From Pseudomonas sp. 10S4 (GTDB taxonomy: Bacteria > Pseudomonadota > Gammaproteobacteria > Pseudomonadales > Pseudomonadaceae), in the NCBI RefSeq assembly GCF_034344865.1, contig NZ_CP133774.1, positions 2,480,001-2,544,000 of the forward strand: DNA of 64,000 bases, in the 5' to 3' direction. Shown here piece by piece: positions 27,558 to 36,530 of the stretch (its first letter is position 1; every line of letters starts with the position of its first letter). The translations under genes and the position numbers were made by a program. The notes beneath the pieces were generated by a model. It saw nothing but the letters and a program-made list of their open reading frames with translations. It was not told the origin of the DNA and searched no databases.

Positions 27558-28448
27558 ATGTCGCAAGGTTCCGCCACGCGTTACCCCTTGGTGCTGGTCC
27601 CCGGAATGCTCGGGTTTATCCGCTTGCTGCTGTACCCGTACTGGTACGGGATTATCTCGGCACTGCGCCGGGGTGGGGCAACCGTGGTGGCGGTGCAGGT
27701 GTCGCCGCTCAACTCCACGGAGGTGCGGGGCGAGCAGTTGTTGGCGCGAATCGATGAAATCCTGCGCGAGACCGGTGCCGAGAAGGTCAACCTGATCGGC
27801 CATAGCCAGGGTTCGCTGACGGCGCGTTATGCGGCCGCCAAACGCCCGGATCGGGTGGCTTCAGTCACCTCGGTGGCCGGGCCGAATCACGGGTCGGAGC
27901 TGGCGGACTACCTGCACAAGCATTACCCGGCAGACAGCGCGAAAGGGCGGTTGCTTGCGGTTTTGCTGCGGATAATCGGCGCCTTGATGAGCCTGCTGGA
28001 AACCGGTTATCGCGGGCCGAAACTGCCGGTGGATATTCACGCCTCCCATGAATCCCTGACCACTGACGGCGTGGCGCTGTTCAACCAGCGTTATCCACAG
28101 GGCTTGCCGCCAACCTGGGGCGGGCACGGGCCGGAAGAGGTTAACGGCGTGCGCTATTACTCCTGGTCCGGGACCTTGCAGCCGGGCAAGACGGATCGCG
28201 GCGGCAATCTGTTCGACGGGACCAACCGCAGTTGCCGGTTGTTTGCCACGACCTTCGTGCGCGAAGTCGGGCATTGCGACGGGATGGTCGGGCGTTACAG
28301 CTCGCATCTGGGGACGGTGATTGGTGACGAATATCCGATGGATCACTTCGACATCGTCAACCAGTCGCTGGGGCTGGTGGGGAAGGGCGCGGATCCGGTG
28401 CGGTTGTTTGTCGAGCATGCCGCCCGGTTGAAAGCGGCGGGGGTTTAG
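27558..28448 (+). CDS. triacylglycerol lipase, alpha/beta hydrolase (LipA/LipC-like)
   Basis: A 296-residue family I lipase. YPLVLVPGMLGF is the oxyanion-hole strand; the nucleophile is in GHSQGS (about residue 87), the acid in VGHCDGMVGR and the catalytic histidine in MDHFDIVNQ. Two cysteines (NRSCRL and GHCDG) can form the family disulfide. There is no signal peptide and no LipB foldase gene next to it, unlike secreted Pseudomonas lipases, so it may be cytoplasmic or use a distant foldase. Ribosome site AAGGATG upstream. Confidence 0.87.
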   Translation: MSQGSATRYPLVLVPGMLGFIRLLLYPYWYGIISALRRGGATVVAVQVSPLNSTEVRGEQLLARIDEILRETGAEKVNLIGHSQGSLTARYAAAKRPDRVASVTSVAGPNHGSELADYLHKHYPADSAKGRLLAVLLRIIGALMSLLETGYRGPKLPVDIHASHESLTTDGVALFNQRYPQGLPPTWGGHGPEEVNGVRYYSWSGTLQPGKTDRGGNLFDGTNRSCRLFATTFVREVGHCDGMVGRYSSHLGTVIGDEYPMDHFDIVNQSLGLVGKGADPVRLFVEHAARLKAAGV

Positions 28449-28454
28449 ACCGCC

Positions 28455-28545
28455 TGTGGCGAGGGAGCTTGCTCCCGCTGGGCTGCGAAGCGGCCCCATT
28501 TTGCGACCGCTTCGCGCTCGAACGGGAGCAAGCTCCCTCGCCACA
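28455..28545. repeat. REPIN, family B
   Basis: TGGCGAGGGAGCTTGCTCCC and inverse copy between the convergent lipase and EamA genes. Confidence 0.88.
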
Positions 28546-28550
28546 AATTA

Positions 28551-29427
28551 CTACGCATGGCCCAACACCGTGGTCCAACGCTCCGAAAGAATCACCCCAC
28601 CCAAGGTCAAAAAACCGCCAACCAGGTGATACATCGCCAACTGCTCATGCAGCACCACCGCCGCAATCAGCGCGGTAATCAACGGCAGCAGATTGAAAAA
28701 CTGCGTGGTCCGGCTCGGGCCCAGGCGTACCACGGCTTGCATCCACGCCAGCGGCGCAATCATCGAAGCCAGCAGGCAGGCATACAGCACCAGCGGAATA
28801 TTCTGCATCGTCGGGCCAATTTTCGGTGAGGCCACAAACAGCGGAAACAGCACCACCACCGCCACCAACACCTGCAAATACAGCAACACCAGCGGTGGCA
28901 GGCGCAGCTGCCATTTTTTCAGCAGCGTGCTGTAGATCGCATAGGCCAGGGTCGCGATCAGCATCATCGCATCACCCAGATTCACCCCGTGCTCGAGCAA
29001 TGCGCCGAGGCTGCCGGACGACACCACCACCAAAACACCCGCAAAGGAAAGCACTGCACCGGCCAGCGCGCCTGCGGTCAGGCGTTGGCCGAGGCTGACG
29101 ATCGCCATCGCCAGGGACATCAACGGCATCAGCGACAGGATGATGCCCATGTTGGTGGCAGTGGTCAGGCTCGCGGCGAAGTACGCCAGGCTTTGATAGA
29201 CCGCCATGCCGAGCACGCCGAGAACGAAAATCTTGCCCAGGTTCGGGCGGATCATTGGCCAGTGGGCAATCACCGGTTTAAGCATGAACGGCGTGAACAA
29301 AATCCCGGCGAGCAGCCAGCGGTAGAAACCGATCTCGGCGGGGAATATCGCGCCGGCCGACATTTTGAGTGATCACGGTGTTGCCGGCCCAAATGAAAAT
29401 GGCCAGCAGGGGAAACGCATATTGCAT
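28551..29427 (-). pseudogene. EamA/DMT-family transporter, one frameshift near the N terminus
   Basis: The minus-strand frame from the ATG at 29425-29427 gives MQYAFPLLAIFIWAGNTVIT, the first DMT helix, but then slips out of frame. The next frame continues with KMSAGAIFPAEIGFYRWLLA and nine more helices to SERWTTVLGHA. Removing one base near 29367-29370 joins the two into a normal ~292-residue ten-helix drug/metabolite transporter. Whether the +1 is real or a sequence error cannot be decided here. It is divergent from an AraC-type regulator, a common pairing for DMT exporters. Confidence 0.8.
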
Positions 29428-29470
29428 GAGAGAGAAACCAGAACGTTGATGAGGGGCAATTATCCGCTTG

Positions 29471-29500
29471 TCTGGATACAAGCCTATACTTCGATCCAGA
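29471..29500. promoter_or_regulatory. inverted repeat, candidate AraC-regulator operator
   Basis: TCTGGAT-N16-ATCCAGA sits midway between the divergent EamA and AraC genes; CTTGT-N6-ACAAG overlaps its left arm and TATACT lies between the arms. Confidence 0.45.
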
Positions 29501-29513
29501 CAATCGGCCCTTG

Positions 29514-30314
29514 ATGACGGACAGCATGAGCAGTAAACACATCGATCTGCTGGATTTCAGCGAACTGCCGGCCCCGGTGTACTTCCGATACGCCGACTTC
29601 GACACCCACGAATACGCTTCGGCCCACCGCCACCCGTGGGGCACGCTGGAGTATTCGGCCAACGGTGTGTTGCACATGGAAATCGGCAGCAGTCGCTTCA
29701 TGTCGCCGCCACAGTACGCCGTTTGGGTACCGCCGCAGACCGAGCACAGCTTCTACAGCAACCAGCCGATCAACTACCGCGCGGTGTGCTTGGCACCGTC
29801 GCTGTGCCGGGATCTGCCGCAACAGGCCTGCACCCTGGCCATCAGCGACATCCTCAAAGCGATTCTCAAGGACTTCGCTGCCCGGGACGTGAAGATTCCC
29901 GAGCGGGAAACCGACGTGCGCCTGGCCCAGGTGTTGGTGGATCAGTTGCAACAAGCACCGGAGCACGCCTGTTATTTGCCCTACGCCAGCAGTCCTGGGC
30001 TACTCGGGATACTCGAAGCCTTGCAGGCCGAGCCTGGGGATAACCGGCCGTTGGCCGATTGGGCGACGCAGATTTACGTCAGCGAACGGACCCTGGCCCG
30101 GCAGTTCGTTCGTGAGCTGGGCATGAGCTTCGGCGAATGGCGGCAACGCCTGCGGTTTTTGGCGGCGATCGAAGCGCTGGACAGTCAGCGCAGCATTCAG
30201 GACATCGCCTTCGACATGGGCTACAGCACCGGCTCGGCGTTTATCGCGATGTTTCAGCGTCAGGCCGGGTGCACGCCGGAGCAGTATCGACGCAGTCATC
30301 TTGAGGGCAGGTGA
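29514..30314 (+). CDS. AraC-family transcriptional regulator
   Basis: About 266 residues. The N-terminal cupin half contains SAHRHPWGTLEYSANGVLHM and YAVWVPPQTEHSFYSNQP; the C-terminal double HTH begins near WATQIYVSERTLARQFVREL and ends IQDIAFDMGYSTGSAFIAMF. An ATG at 29526 and a TTG at 29511 are alternative starts; none has a strong ribosome site. Divergence from the EamA transporter suggests local control of that exporter. Confidence 0.88.
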   Translation: MTDSMSSKHIDLLDFSELPAPVYFRYADFDTHEYASAHRHPWGTLEYSANGVLHMEIGSSRFMSPPQYAVWVPPQTEHSFYSNQPINYRAVCLAPSLCRDLPQQACTLAISDILKAILKDFAARDVKIPERETDVRLAQVLVDQLQQAPEHACYLPYASSPGLLGILEALQAEPGDNRPLADWATQIYVSERTLARQFVRELGMSFGEWRQRLRFLAAIEALDSQRSIQDIAFDMGYSTGSAFIAMFQRQAGCTPEQYRRSHLEGR

Positions 30315-30386
30315 AGGTGTTACAGGCTTTGTCTACACTTCAGGGCGAGGCCGCATCCATCGGTGCGGTAACAAGGAGAAAACTCC

Positions 30387-30692
30387 ATGAAGATGTTGCG
30401 TGTCCCTTTGTTGATGATCGGTTTGTTGCTCTGTTCCCAAGGCTTCGCCGCCACGGCCCAACAGAACAAAATGACCGCCTGCAATGCCGACCCTCAAGCG
30501 AAAAGCCTCAAGGGCGATGAGCGCAAAGCATTCATGAGCACATGCCTCAAAGCCACGCCGGCGGCCAATGACGCCAAAGTCCTGACCCCGCAGCAAGAGA
30601 AAATGAAAACCTGCAACGCCACCGCCGCCACCCAGGCGCTGAAGGGCGATGCGCGGAAAACCTTCATGAGTGATTGCCTGAAGAAAAAATAA
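30387..30692 (+). CDS. PsiF-repeat family secreted protein
   Basis: A 101-residue protein with signal peptide (MLRVPLLMIGLLLCSQGFAA). Two PsiF repeats follow: QQNKMTACNADPQAKSLKGD...FMSTCLK and QQEKMKTCNATAATQALKGD...FMSDCLKKK, each with a pair of cysteines in a C-x(20-25)-C pattern. PsiF of E. coli is phosphate-starvation inducible, but no molecular function is established and no Pho box was recognised here. Start behind AAGGAG. Confidence 0.85.
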   Translation: MKMLRVPLLMIGLLLCSQGFAATAQQNKMTACNADPQAKSLKGDERKAFMSTCLKATPAANDAKVLTPQQEKMKTCNATAATQALKGDARKTFMSDCLKKK

Positions 30693-30717
30693 ACCCTCGG
30701 GATAAATACGATCAAAG

Positions 30718-30807
30718 TGTGGGAGCGGGCTTGCTCGCGAATGCGGTTTCCAATTCAGCACCCTAGTCGCCTGACACACCGCATTCGCGAGCAAGCCCGC
30801 TCCCACA
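30718..30807. repeat. REPIN, family A
   Basis: GTGGGAGCGGGCTTGCTCGC and inverse copy after the psiF-like gene. With the solitary REP that follows, it fills the 288-bp gap to the next gene, which shows no coding potential. Confidence 0.9.
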
Positions 30808-30831
30808 TTGGATCTATGTTCACGGGACTAA

Positions 30832-30855
30832 TGTGGGAGCGAGCTTGCTCGCGAT
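30832..30855. repeat. solitary REP, family A
   Basis: GTGGGAGCGAGCTTGCTCGC without an inverted partner, 24 bp after the preceding REPIN. Confidence 0.8.
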
Positions 30856-30981
30856 GGGGCCAATAAGCTCACTGAAAAAACCGCCAGTCCCCCGACCAAG
30901 GTCGACCTACACATTCCCTAGTGCTGACCTCGGATCGCTGGCAGACTGCCCATCCTTTTACGCCGTTCGTTTTGAGGCTGT

Positions 30982-31995
30982 ATGCCAACGTTTTCTCAAC
31001 GTCACGTCTTGCTGTTAATCAGTTGGGTCATCATCTTCGGTGGTTTGCTACTGGTCATCCCTCTGCGCCTGTTGCCCAGCCTGTTGGCCGGGTTGCTGGT
31101 GTTCGAACTGGTCAACATGCTCACGCCGCAACTGCAGCGGCTGATCGAAGGTCGCCGCGCCCGTTGGCTGGCGGTGGCGCTGCTGGGCACTTTGGTGGTC
31201 AGCGTGCTGGCGCTGATCTTTGCCGGTGCTATCAGTTTTCTGCTGCATGAAGCGGAAAATCCCGGGGCTTCCCTCGACAAATTCATGCACGTGGTTGACC
31301 GCGCTCGCGGGCAATTGCCACCGTTCATCGATGTTTACCTGCCGGCCAGCGCGGCCGAGTTCCGCGTGGCGATCGGCGAATGGATGACCAAACACCTCAG
31401 CGATTTGCAATTAGTGGGCAAGGACGCGGCGCACATGTTTGTGACGCTGCTGATCGGCATGGTGCTGGGGGCGATCATCGCCTTGCAGCGTGTGCCCGAC
31501 GTGACTAAACGCCGGCCGCTGGCCGCCGCGCTGTTCGACCGTTTGCATCTGTTGGTGCAAGCCTTTCGCAACATCGTGTTCGCGCAAATCAAGATTTCCC
31601 TGCTCAACACCTTCTTCACCGCGATTTTCCTCGCGCTGGTCCTGCCGATGTTCGGGATCAAACTGCCGCTGACCAAAACCCTGATCGTGCTGACTTTCCT
31701 GCTCGGTTTGTTGCCGGTGATCGGTAATCTGATGTCCAACACGCTGATCACCATCGTCGGCTTGTCACTGTCGATCTGGGTCGCGGTGGCCGCGTTGGGT
31801 TATCTGATGTTTATCCACAAACTCGAGTACTTCCTCAACGCGCGCATTGTCGGCGGGCAGATCAGTGCCAAGTCGTGGGAGTTGCTGCTGGCGATGCTGG
31901 TGTTCGAAGCCGCGTTCGGCCTGCCGGGGGTGGTGGCGGGGCCGATTTATTACGCGTATTTGAAGAGTGAGTTGAAGCAGATCGGGATGGTTTGA
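30982..31995 (+). CDS. AI-2E (PerM/TqsA) family membrane transporter
   Basis: A 337-residue protein with about eight membrane helices arranged as in the AI-2E family: an N-terminal pair, a soluble helical middle (ENPGASLDKFMHVVDRARGQ), then RNIVFAQIKISLLNTFFTAI, LLPVIGNLMSNTLITIVGLS and EYFLNARIVGGQI, which are diagnostic of the family. Members export quorum-signal-like molecules or act as Na+/H+ antiporters; the substrate cannot be told here. Start codon context is weak. Confidence 0.85.
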   Translation: MPTFSQRHVLLLISWVIIFGGLLLVIPLRLLPSLLAGLLVFELVNMLTPQLQRLIEGRRARWLAVALLGTLVVSVLALIFAGAISFLLHEAENPGASLDKFMHVVDRARGQLPPFIDVYLPASAAEFRVAIGEWMTKHLSDLQLVGKDAAHMFVTLLIGMVLGAIIALQRVPDVTKRRPLAAALFDRLHLLVQAFRNIVFAQIKISLLNTFFTAIFLALVLPMFGIKLPLTKTLIVLTFLLGLLPVIGNLMSNTLITIVGLSLSIWVAVAALGYLMFIHKLEYFLNARIVGGQISAKSWELLLAMLVFEAAFGLPGVVAGPIYYAYLKSELKQIGMV

Positions 31996-32011
31996 TTCGC
32001 TGTTGATCTAT

Positions 32012-32128
32012 TGTGGCGAGGGGCTTGCCCCTGTTGGGTTGCGAAGCAGCCCTCAATTCTCCAACACACCGCATGTGCCGGTTTTGCGGCTGCTGCGCAC
32101 CCGAACGGGGGCAAGCCCCCTCACCACA
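32012..32128. repeat. REPIN, family B
   Basis: TGTGGCGAGGGGCTTGCCCC and inverse GGGGCAAGCCCCCTCACCAC between convergent genes. Confidence 0.87.
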
Positions 32129-32138
32129 AGGTGTCAGA

Positions 32139-33413
32139 TCAGTCCATCGGGCCGTAACGCTTCATGGCTTCAATTGCCAAACCACTGCCGATGCTGCCAA
32201 AGATGTTCCCTTCCACATGCCGCGCGTTCGGCAGCATTGCCGAGATGCTGTTGCGCAGCGCCGGAATCCCGCTCGAACCGCCGGTGAAGAACACCGTATC
32301 AACCTGATCGACGCGCACGTTGGCATCGTTCAGCAATTGCGTGACGCTGTTGCGCACCCGCTCCAGCAGGTTGTCGATGGCCGACTCGAACAGCGCTCGG
32401 GTCAGTTCAACGCTCAGGCCTGGCTCGATGCGGTCCAGCGGCACGTGACGGCTGTCGGCGTGGGTCAGCTGGATCTTGGTTTCTTCCACTTCCATGGCCA
32501 GCCAGTGGCCGGCGCGCTGGTCGATCAGCTTGAACAGGCGATCAATGCCGCCGGTGTCTTCGATGTCGTAGCGCATGCTGCCCAGGGACAGGGTCGATTT
32601 CTGCGAGTAGACCGAGTTGATGGTGTGCCAGGTCGCCAGGTTCATGTGGTGGCTGGTGGGCATGTAGGCGCCGCTCTTCATCCGGCTGCCGTAGCCGAAC
32701 AGCGGCATCAGGCCTTGCAGGCTCAGTTGCTTGTCGAAGTCGGTCCCGCCGATGTGCACGCCGCCGGTGGCGAGGATGTCATCGTGGCGATTGTCGTGGT
32801 CGCGACGCTCAGGCGACAGGCGCACCAGCGAGAAGTCGGAGGTACCACCGCCGATGTCGACAATCAGCACCAGTTCTTCTTTTTCGATGGTCGACTCGTA
32901 GTCGAACGCGGCCGCAATTGGCTCGTACTGGAACGACACGTCTTTAAAGCCAATAGCGCGAGCCACATCCACCAAGGTGTTTTCGGCTTCCTGGTCGGCC
33001 ATTTCATCGTCGTCGACGAAAAACACCGGGCGGCCCAGCACCACTTCATCGAATTCCCGACCGGCGGCGGTTTCGGCGCGCTTCTTCAACTGGCCGATGA
33101 ACAAGCCGAGCAGGTCCTTGAACGGCATCGCCGTGCCGAGGACGCTGGTGTCGTGCTTGATCAGCTTGGAACCCAACAGGCTCTTGAGCGAGCGCATCAG
33201 CCGGCCTTCGTAGCCTTCCAGGTACTCGTGCAGCGCCAGCCGGCCGTACACCGGGCGGCGTTCTTCGATGTTGAAGAAGACCACCGAGGGCAGGGTGATC
33301 TTGTCGTCCTCCAGCGCGATCAGCGTTTCCATGCCGGGGCGGAGCCAGCCGACGGTGGAGTTGGACGTGCCGAAGTCGATACCACAGGCACGGGCTGGGG
33401 ATGCGTTTTTCAT
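32139..33413 (-). CDS. yegD: Hsp70-family protein YegD
   Basis: A 424-residue Hsp70-like ATPase lacking the C-terminal substrate-binding domain of DnaK. Phosphate 1 is GIDFGTSNS (residues 11-19), phosphate 2 VDIGGGTSDFS (about 187-197), and the adenosine motif FFTGGSSGIP is about residue 377. SHHMNLATWHTINSVYSQKS is a YegD-type segment. The ATG at 33411-33413 is preferred to a TTG three codons upstream. It is divergent from cbpA, so a chaperone-related locus is likely; the true function of YegD is not established. Confidence 0.9.
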   Translation of the reverse strand: MKNASPARACGIDFGTSNSTVGWLRPGMETLIALEDDKITLPSVVFFNIEERRPVYGRLALHEYLEGYEGRLMRSLKSLLGSKLIKHDTSVLGTAMPFKDLLGLFIGQLKKRAETAAGREFDEVVLGRPVFFVDDDEMADQEAENTLVDVARAIGFKDVSFQYEPIAAAFDYESTIEKEELVLIVDIGGGTSDFSLVRLSPERRDHDNRHDDILATGGVHIGGTDFDKQLSLQGLMPLFGYGSRMKSGAYMPTSHHMNLATWHTINSVYSQKSTLSLGSMRYDIEDTGGIDRLFKLIDQRAGHWLAMEVEETKIQLTHADSRHVPLDRIEPGLSVELTRALFESAIDNLLERVRNSVTQLLNDANVRVDQVDTVFFTGGSSGIPALRNSISAMLPNARHVEGNIFGSIGSGLAIEAMKRYGPMD

Positions 33414-33710
33414 GTCTTTCAAGTTCCGGTTAAAAAACGGCCGCGCAGTGTATGCCAGTGCGGCGCAGAATCGAAGGCCGACTATCCGCTAAATCGCCAC
33501 GAATAACGCCTTGATAAGCTGGCCGGATGCCCCAAACTTGTCTGCATCGACCCTGGCAGCCAATCGGCGGTCGCAAGAACCGACTACCGCTGCCGATAAA
33601 CTTCTGATGCGCTGCCCGGTCACAACCTTGAGATCGGTCAACCTGGCGGCTGCCAATGCGTGCATGCTGCCGGTGGTGGCGCGATTTTGATAACGGATGG
33701 TGATCCTTAG

Positions 33711-34658
33711 ATGGACTTCAAAGACTATTACAAGATTCTCGGTGTGGAGCCGACCGCAGACGATAAGGCGATCAAGGCCGCCTATCGCAAGCTGGCGCGC
33801 AAATATCACCCGGACGTCAGCAAGGAAAAAGACGCCGAGGAAAAGTTCAAGGACGCCTCGGAAGCTTATGAAGCGCTGAAAAGTGCCGACAAGCGCGCCG
33901 AGTACGACGACTTGCGCAAATACGGCCAGCACGGCCAACCGTTCCAGGGCCCGCCAGGCTGGCAGGGTCGTGGCGGCGGTGGTTTCGGTGGTGGTCAGGA
34001 CTCGGGCGATTTTTCGGACTTCTTCAGTTCGATCTTCGGCAACCGGGGTCCGGGTTTTGGTGGTGGAGAGTCGCGTCGCAGTGCTGGACGTCGAGGGCAA
34101 GACGTGGAAATGGAACTTGGGATTTTTCTGGAAGAAACCCTCTCGAACGAATCGAAGAAGGTCACCTTCCAGGTGCCGCAGTACAACCCTGCCGGCCAGC
34201 ATGTCAGCAATACCAGCAAAAGCCTGAACGTGAAGATCCCGGCCGGTGTGACCGACGGCGAGCGTATTCGCCTCAAGGGCCAAGGGGCTCCGGGGATCGG
34301 TGGCGGCGCCAATGGCGACCTGTTCCTGATCATCCGCTTCGCGCCGCACCCGAAATTCGATATTGAAGGCGAAAACCTGATAATCACTTTACCGCTGGCA
34401 CCTTGGGAATTGGCGCTGGGCGCCGAAGTGGCCGTGCCGACCCTGACCGGCAAGATCAACCTCAAGGTCCCGGCCGGCAGCCAGAACGGCCAGCGCATGC
34501 GCGCCAAGGGCCACGGTCTGCTGAACAAGAAGGGCGAACGGGGCTTCCTGTTCGTGCAACTTAAAGCCGTCATGCCGAAAACCTCGGACGATGAGGTCAA
34601 GGCGTTGTGGCAAGAGCTGGCGAAGAAAGCCGCTTTCGACCCAAGAGAAAACTTTTGA
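33711..34658 (+). CDS. cbpA: curved DNA-binding protein / DnaJ-like co-chaperone
   Basis: A 315-residue DnaJ homologue without a zinc-finger domain. The J domain spans residues 1-70 with HPD at 33-35; a Gly/Phe-rich stretch covers about 80-125 ([20 protein letters not shown]); two C-terminal substrate-binding domains follow ([33 protein letters not shown]). CbpA stimulates DnaK and binds curved DNA. The 297 bp before it contain no gene and must hold the divergent yegD and cbpA promoters. It is followed by its modulator cbpM after 27 bp. Confidence 0.93.
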   Translation: MDFKDYYKILGVEPTADDKAIKAAYRKLARKYHPDVSKEKDAEEKFKDASEAYEALKSADKRAEYDDLRKYGQHGQPFQGPPGWQGRGGGGFGGGQDSGDFSDFFSSIFGNRGPGFGGGESRRSAGRRGQDVEMELGIFLEETLSNESKKVTFQVPQYNPAGQHVSNTSKSLNVKIPAGVTDGERIRLKGQGAPGIGGGANGDLFLIIRFAPHPKFDIEGENLIITLPLAPWELALGAEVAVPTLTGKINLKVPAGSQNGQRMRAKGHGLLNKKGERGFLFVQLKAVMPKTSDDEVKALWQELAKKAAFDPRENF

Positions 34659-34685
34659 TCCGCTAGAACCCTGGAGCTACTGACT

Positions 34686-34991
34686 ATGAGCAGTCCCCTG
34701 ATCGTTCAACTGGACATGGCAGAATTCTGTGAGGCGACCGACTTGTCGGACGTCTACGTGATCGAAATCGTCGAACACGGCATCCTCGAACCTCAGGGTG
34801 CACTGCCCAAGGACTGGCGTTTCAACGATTACGAATTGGCCCTGGCCAAGCGCGCCGCCAAACTGCGGCGCGATTTGGAACTGGAATGGGAAGGTGTCGC
34901 CCTGGCACTGGACCTGCTTGAAGAAGTCCAGCAACTGCGGGCCGAGAACCGGATGCTGAAACAGCGACTTGGGCGGTTGGTGGTCGAGTAG
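34686..34991 (+). CDS. cbpM: chaperone modulator CbpM
   Basis: A 101-residue protein of the CbpM/MerR-like helical family: MAEFCEATDLSDVYVIEIVE, EPQGALPKDWRFNDYELALA and a C-terminal coiled helix (LDLLEEVQQLRAENRMLKQR). CbpM binds the CbpA J domain and inhibits it, so the pair is a self-contained toggle for CbpA. Start behind GGAGC, downstream of cbpA in the same unit. Confidence 0.92.
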   Translation: MSSPLIVQLDMAEFCEATDLSDVYVIEIVEHGILEPQGALPKDWRFNDYELALAKRAAKLRRDLELEWEGVALALDLLEEVQQLRAENRMLKQRLGRLVVE

Positions 34992-35009
34992 CGGTAAAGC
35001 ACCAAAACC

Positions 35010-35139
35010 TGTGGCGAGGGGCTTGCCCCGTTGGGCTGCGCAGCAGCCCCAATACAGACACCTCAGTTCATCAGGCATACCGCGTTCGCAGGATTTACGA
35101 CCGCTTCGCGGCCGAACGGGGGCAAGCCCCCTCGCCACA
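35010..35139. repeat. REPIN, family B
   Basis: TGTGGCGAGGGGCTTGCCCC and inverse GGGGCAAGCCCCCTCGCCAC between convergent cbpM and the kinase gene. Confidence 0.87.
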
Positions 35140-35155
35140 ACACGGTCCTCAGGTC

Positions 35156-36280
35156 TCACACCTTCCTGGGCAACACCACGGTAAACAACGTTCCCTCGGC
35201 TTCATTGGAACTGACCTCAATCGTCCCCCGATGCGCAGTCACCACTTCCTTGACGATAAACAGCCCCAAGCCAAGGCTTGTCGACGGCTGCCCGAGTTCT
35301 TCGTCGGCGCTGCGCACCAGTGGGTCGAAGATCGTGCCGATCGCGTCTTCCGGAATCGGTGTTCCACCGTTATGTACGGTGAGGCGCACGGTGTCGGGCT
35401 CGCCGCTGAGCGTGACCGTGACATCACGCTTGTTCAAACCATGTTGCAACGCATTGCCAATCAGGTTCTGCAACAGCTGACTGACTCGCCCGGCATCCCA
35501 GACACCTCGGGTGTCCCCTGTCACTTCGAGTATGGGATTGCACTCGGGGTTGCCGGCACAGGCCAGGGCAATCGCCTCATGCGCCGCGTCGGTCAGGTCC
35601 ATCGGCACCGGTTCGATCGGCAGGCTCTTGCCCAGGCGACTGCGCACCAACTCCAATAAATCACCGACCATCACCGCCATATGCCGCGTGCCACGATGGA
35701 TGTGGTGCACGCAAGTCAGAGCGTCGCCTTCCAGATGTATTTTTCGCTGCAGCAGTTCGGTGGACATGCTCACCGCCTGCAAGGGCGCCCGCAGGTCGTG
35801 GCCGAGGATGGCCAGGAAGATGTCCCGCGAGTGGTTGACCTGCTCGGCATAGGCGGCGGTCGACTCGGCCAGGGCTTCGTCGATGGCTTCGTTGAACCGG
35901 ATCATGTCCTGGAAGTGAGCCAGCTCTGGCGTCTGCAGGCTGTTGACCCACAGACGAATGACGCAGGCGCGCAAGTGGCGGAACTCGGAGGTCATCTGCA
36001 CCAGATCAAAACCGAAGGTGTGCCGCAACTCGCCATGGCTGGCGGCGGCCTGATCCAGGCTTGGAGATTTTTCCGGACCGTCGCCCTTGGCCTTGGCGGC
36101 CTGCTCATGGGCGGTCTGGACGGTGGTCATATCCCGCGCGGCGGCCAGCAGGATGGCGCGGGCATGATCGCGCAAGGTGGTGCGATCCAGGTTGTCGTCG
36201 GGCGTGAGCGCACGGGCGAACTGCTCCCATTCATCGACGATACGATCAACCTCTACCACGATGAATTCGCTTAGGCGCAT
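35156..36280 (-). CDS. sensor histidine kinase with RsbRD-like N-terminal domain
   Basis: A 374-residue cytoplasmic kinase starting MRLSEFIVVEVDRIVDEWEQ. Residues 1-~145 resemble the helical RsbRD/RsbR_N sensory fold; the phosphoacceptor histidine is about residue 161 in LGHDLRAPL; the catalytic domain shows NLIGNALQHG (N box), IFDPLVR and GLGLFIVKEVV (G2). No membrane segments are present and no response regulator is adjacent, so it is an orphan kinase. The ORF extends 19 codons upstream, but the MRLSEF start is the family-like one. Confidence 0.86.
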   Translation of the reverse strand: MRLSEFIVVEVDRIVDEWEQFARALTPDDNLDRTTLRDHARAILLAAARDMTTVQTAHEQAAKAKGDGPEKSPSLDQAAASHGELRHTFGFDLVQMTSEFRHLRACVIRLWVNSLQTPELAHFQDMIRFNEAIDEALAESTAAYAEQVNHSRDIFLAILGHDLRAPLQAVSMSTELLQRKIHLEGDALTCVHHIHRGTRHMAVMVGDLLELVRSRLGKSLPIEPVPMDLTDAAHEAIALACAGNPECNPILEVTGDTRGVWDAGRVSQLLQNLIGNALQHGLNKRDVTVTLSGEPDTVRLTVHNGGTPIPEDAIGTIFDPLVRSADEELGQPSTSLGLGLFIVKEVVTAHRGTIEVSSNEAEGTLFTVVLPRKV

Positions 36281-36530
36281 GGACGGTGTTCCCGAGCAAG
36301 AATGGCAGGTGATGGAGCTGCATATTAGCGCCTTCACGTCCGGGTAAACACCGCTGAATACACGGATGCAGATGACCTGTCGGAGTGGGTGGTATTTATA
36401 TATTTTCAGGATTTTAATAATTGAAGTGTTTATGAGTTTTTCGCGGGCTTGTCCGCAGGTTTTTGATCTTTTGTTTCAGTCGAACGTTGGATAGCCTAAT
36501 CAGCCAACAATAATCATGGAAGATTGTTAT
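36281..36530. other. AT-rich spacer ahead of the NEL-type gene
   Basis: About 250 bp with markedly lower GC than its surroundings, especially 36380-36440 (TATTTATATATTTTCAGG and ATTTTAATAATTGAAG). It separates divergent kinase and NEL genes. No gene; promoter region of the NEL gene and possible junction of acquired DNA. Confidence 0.5.

Noticed and set aside
32013..33506. 497-codon open frame on the plus strand
   Set aside because: Antisense shadow of yegD, whose Hsp70 motifs are unambiguous on the minus strand.
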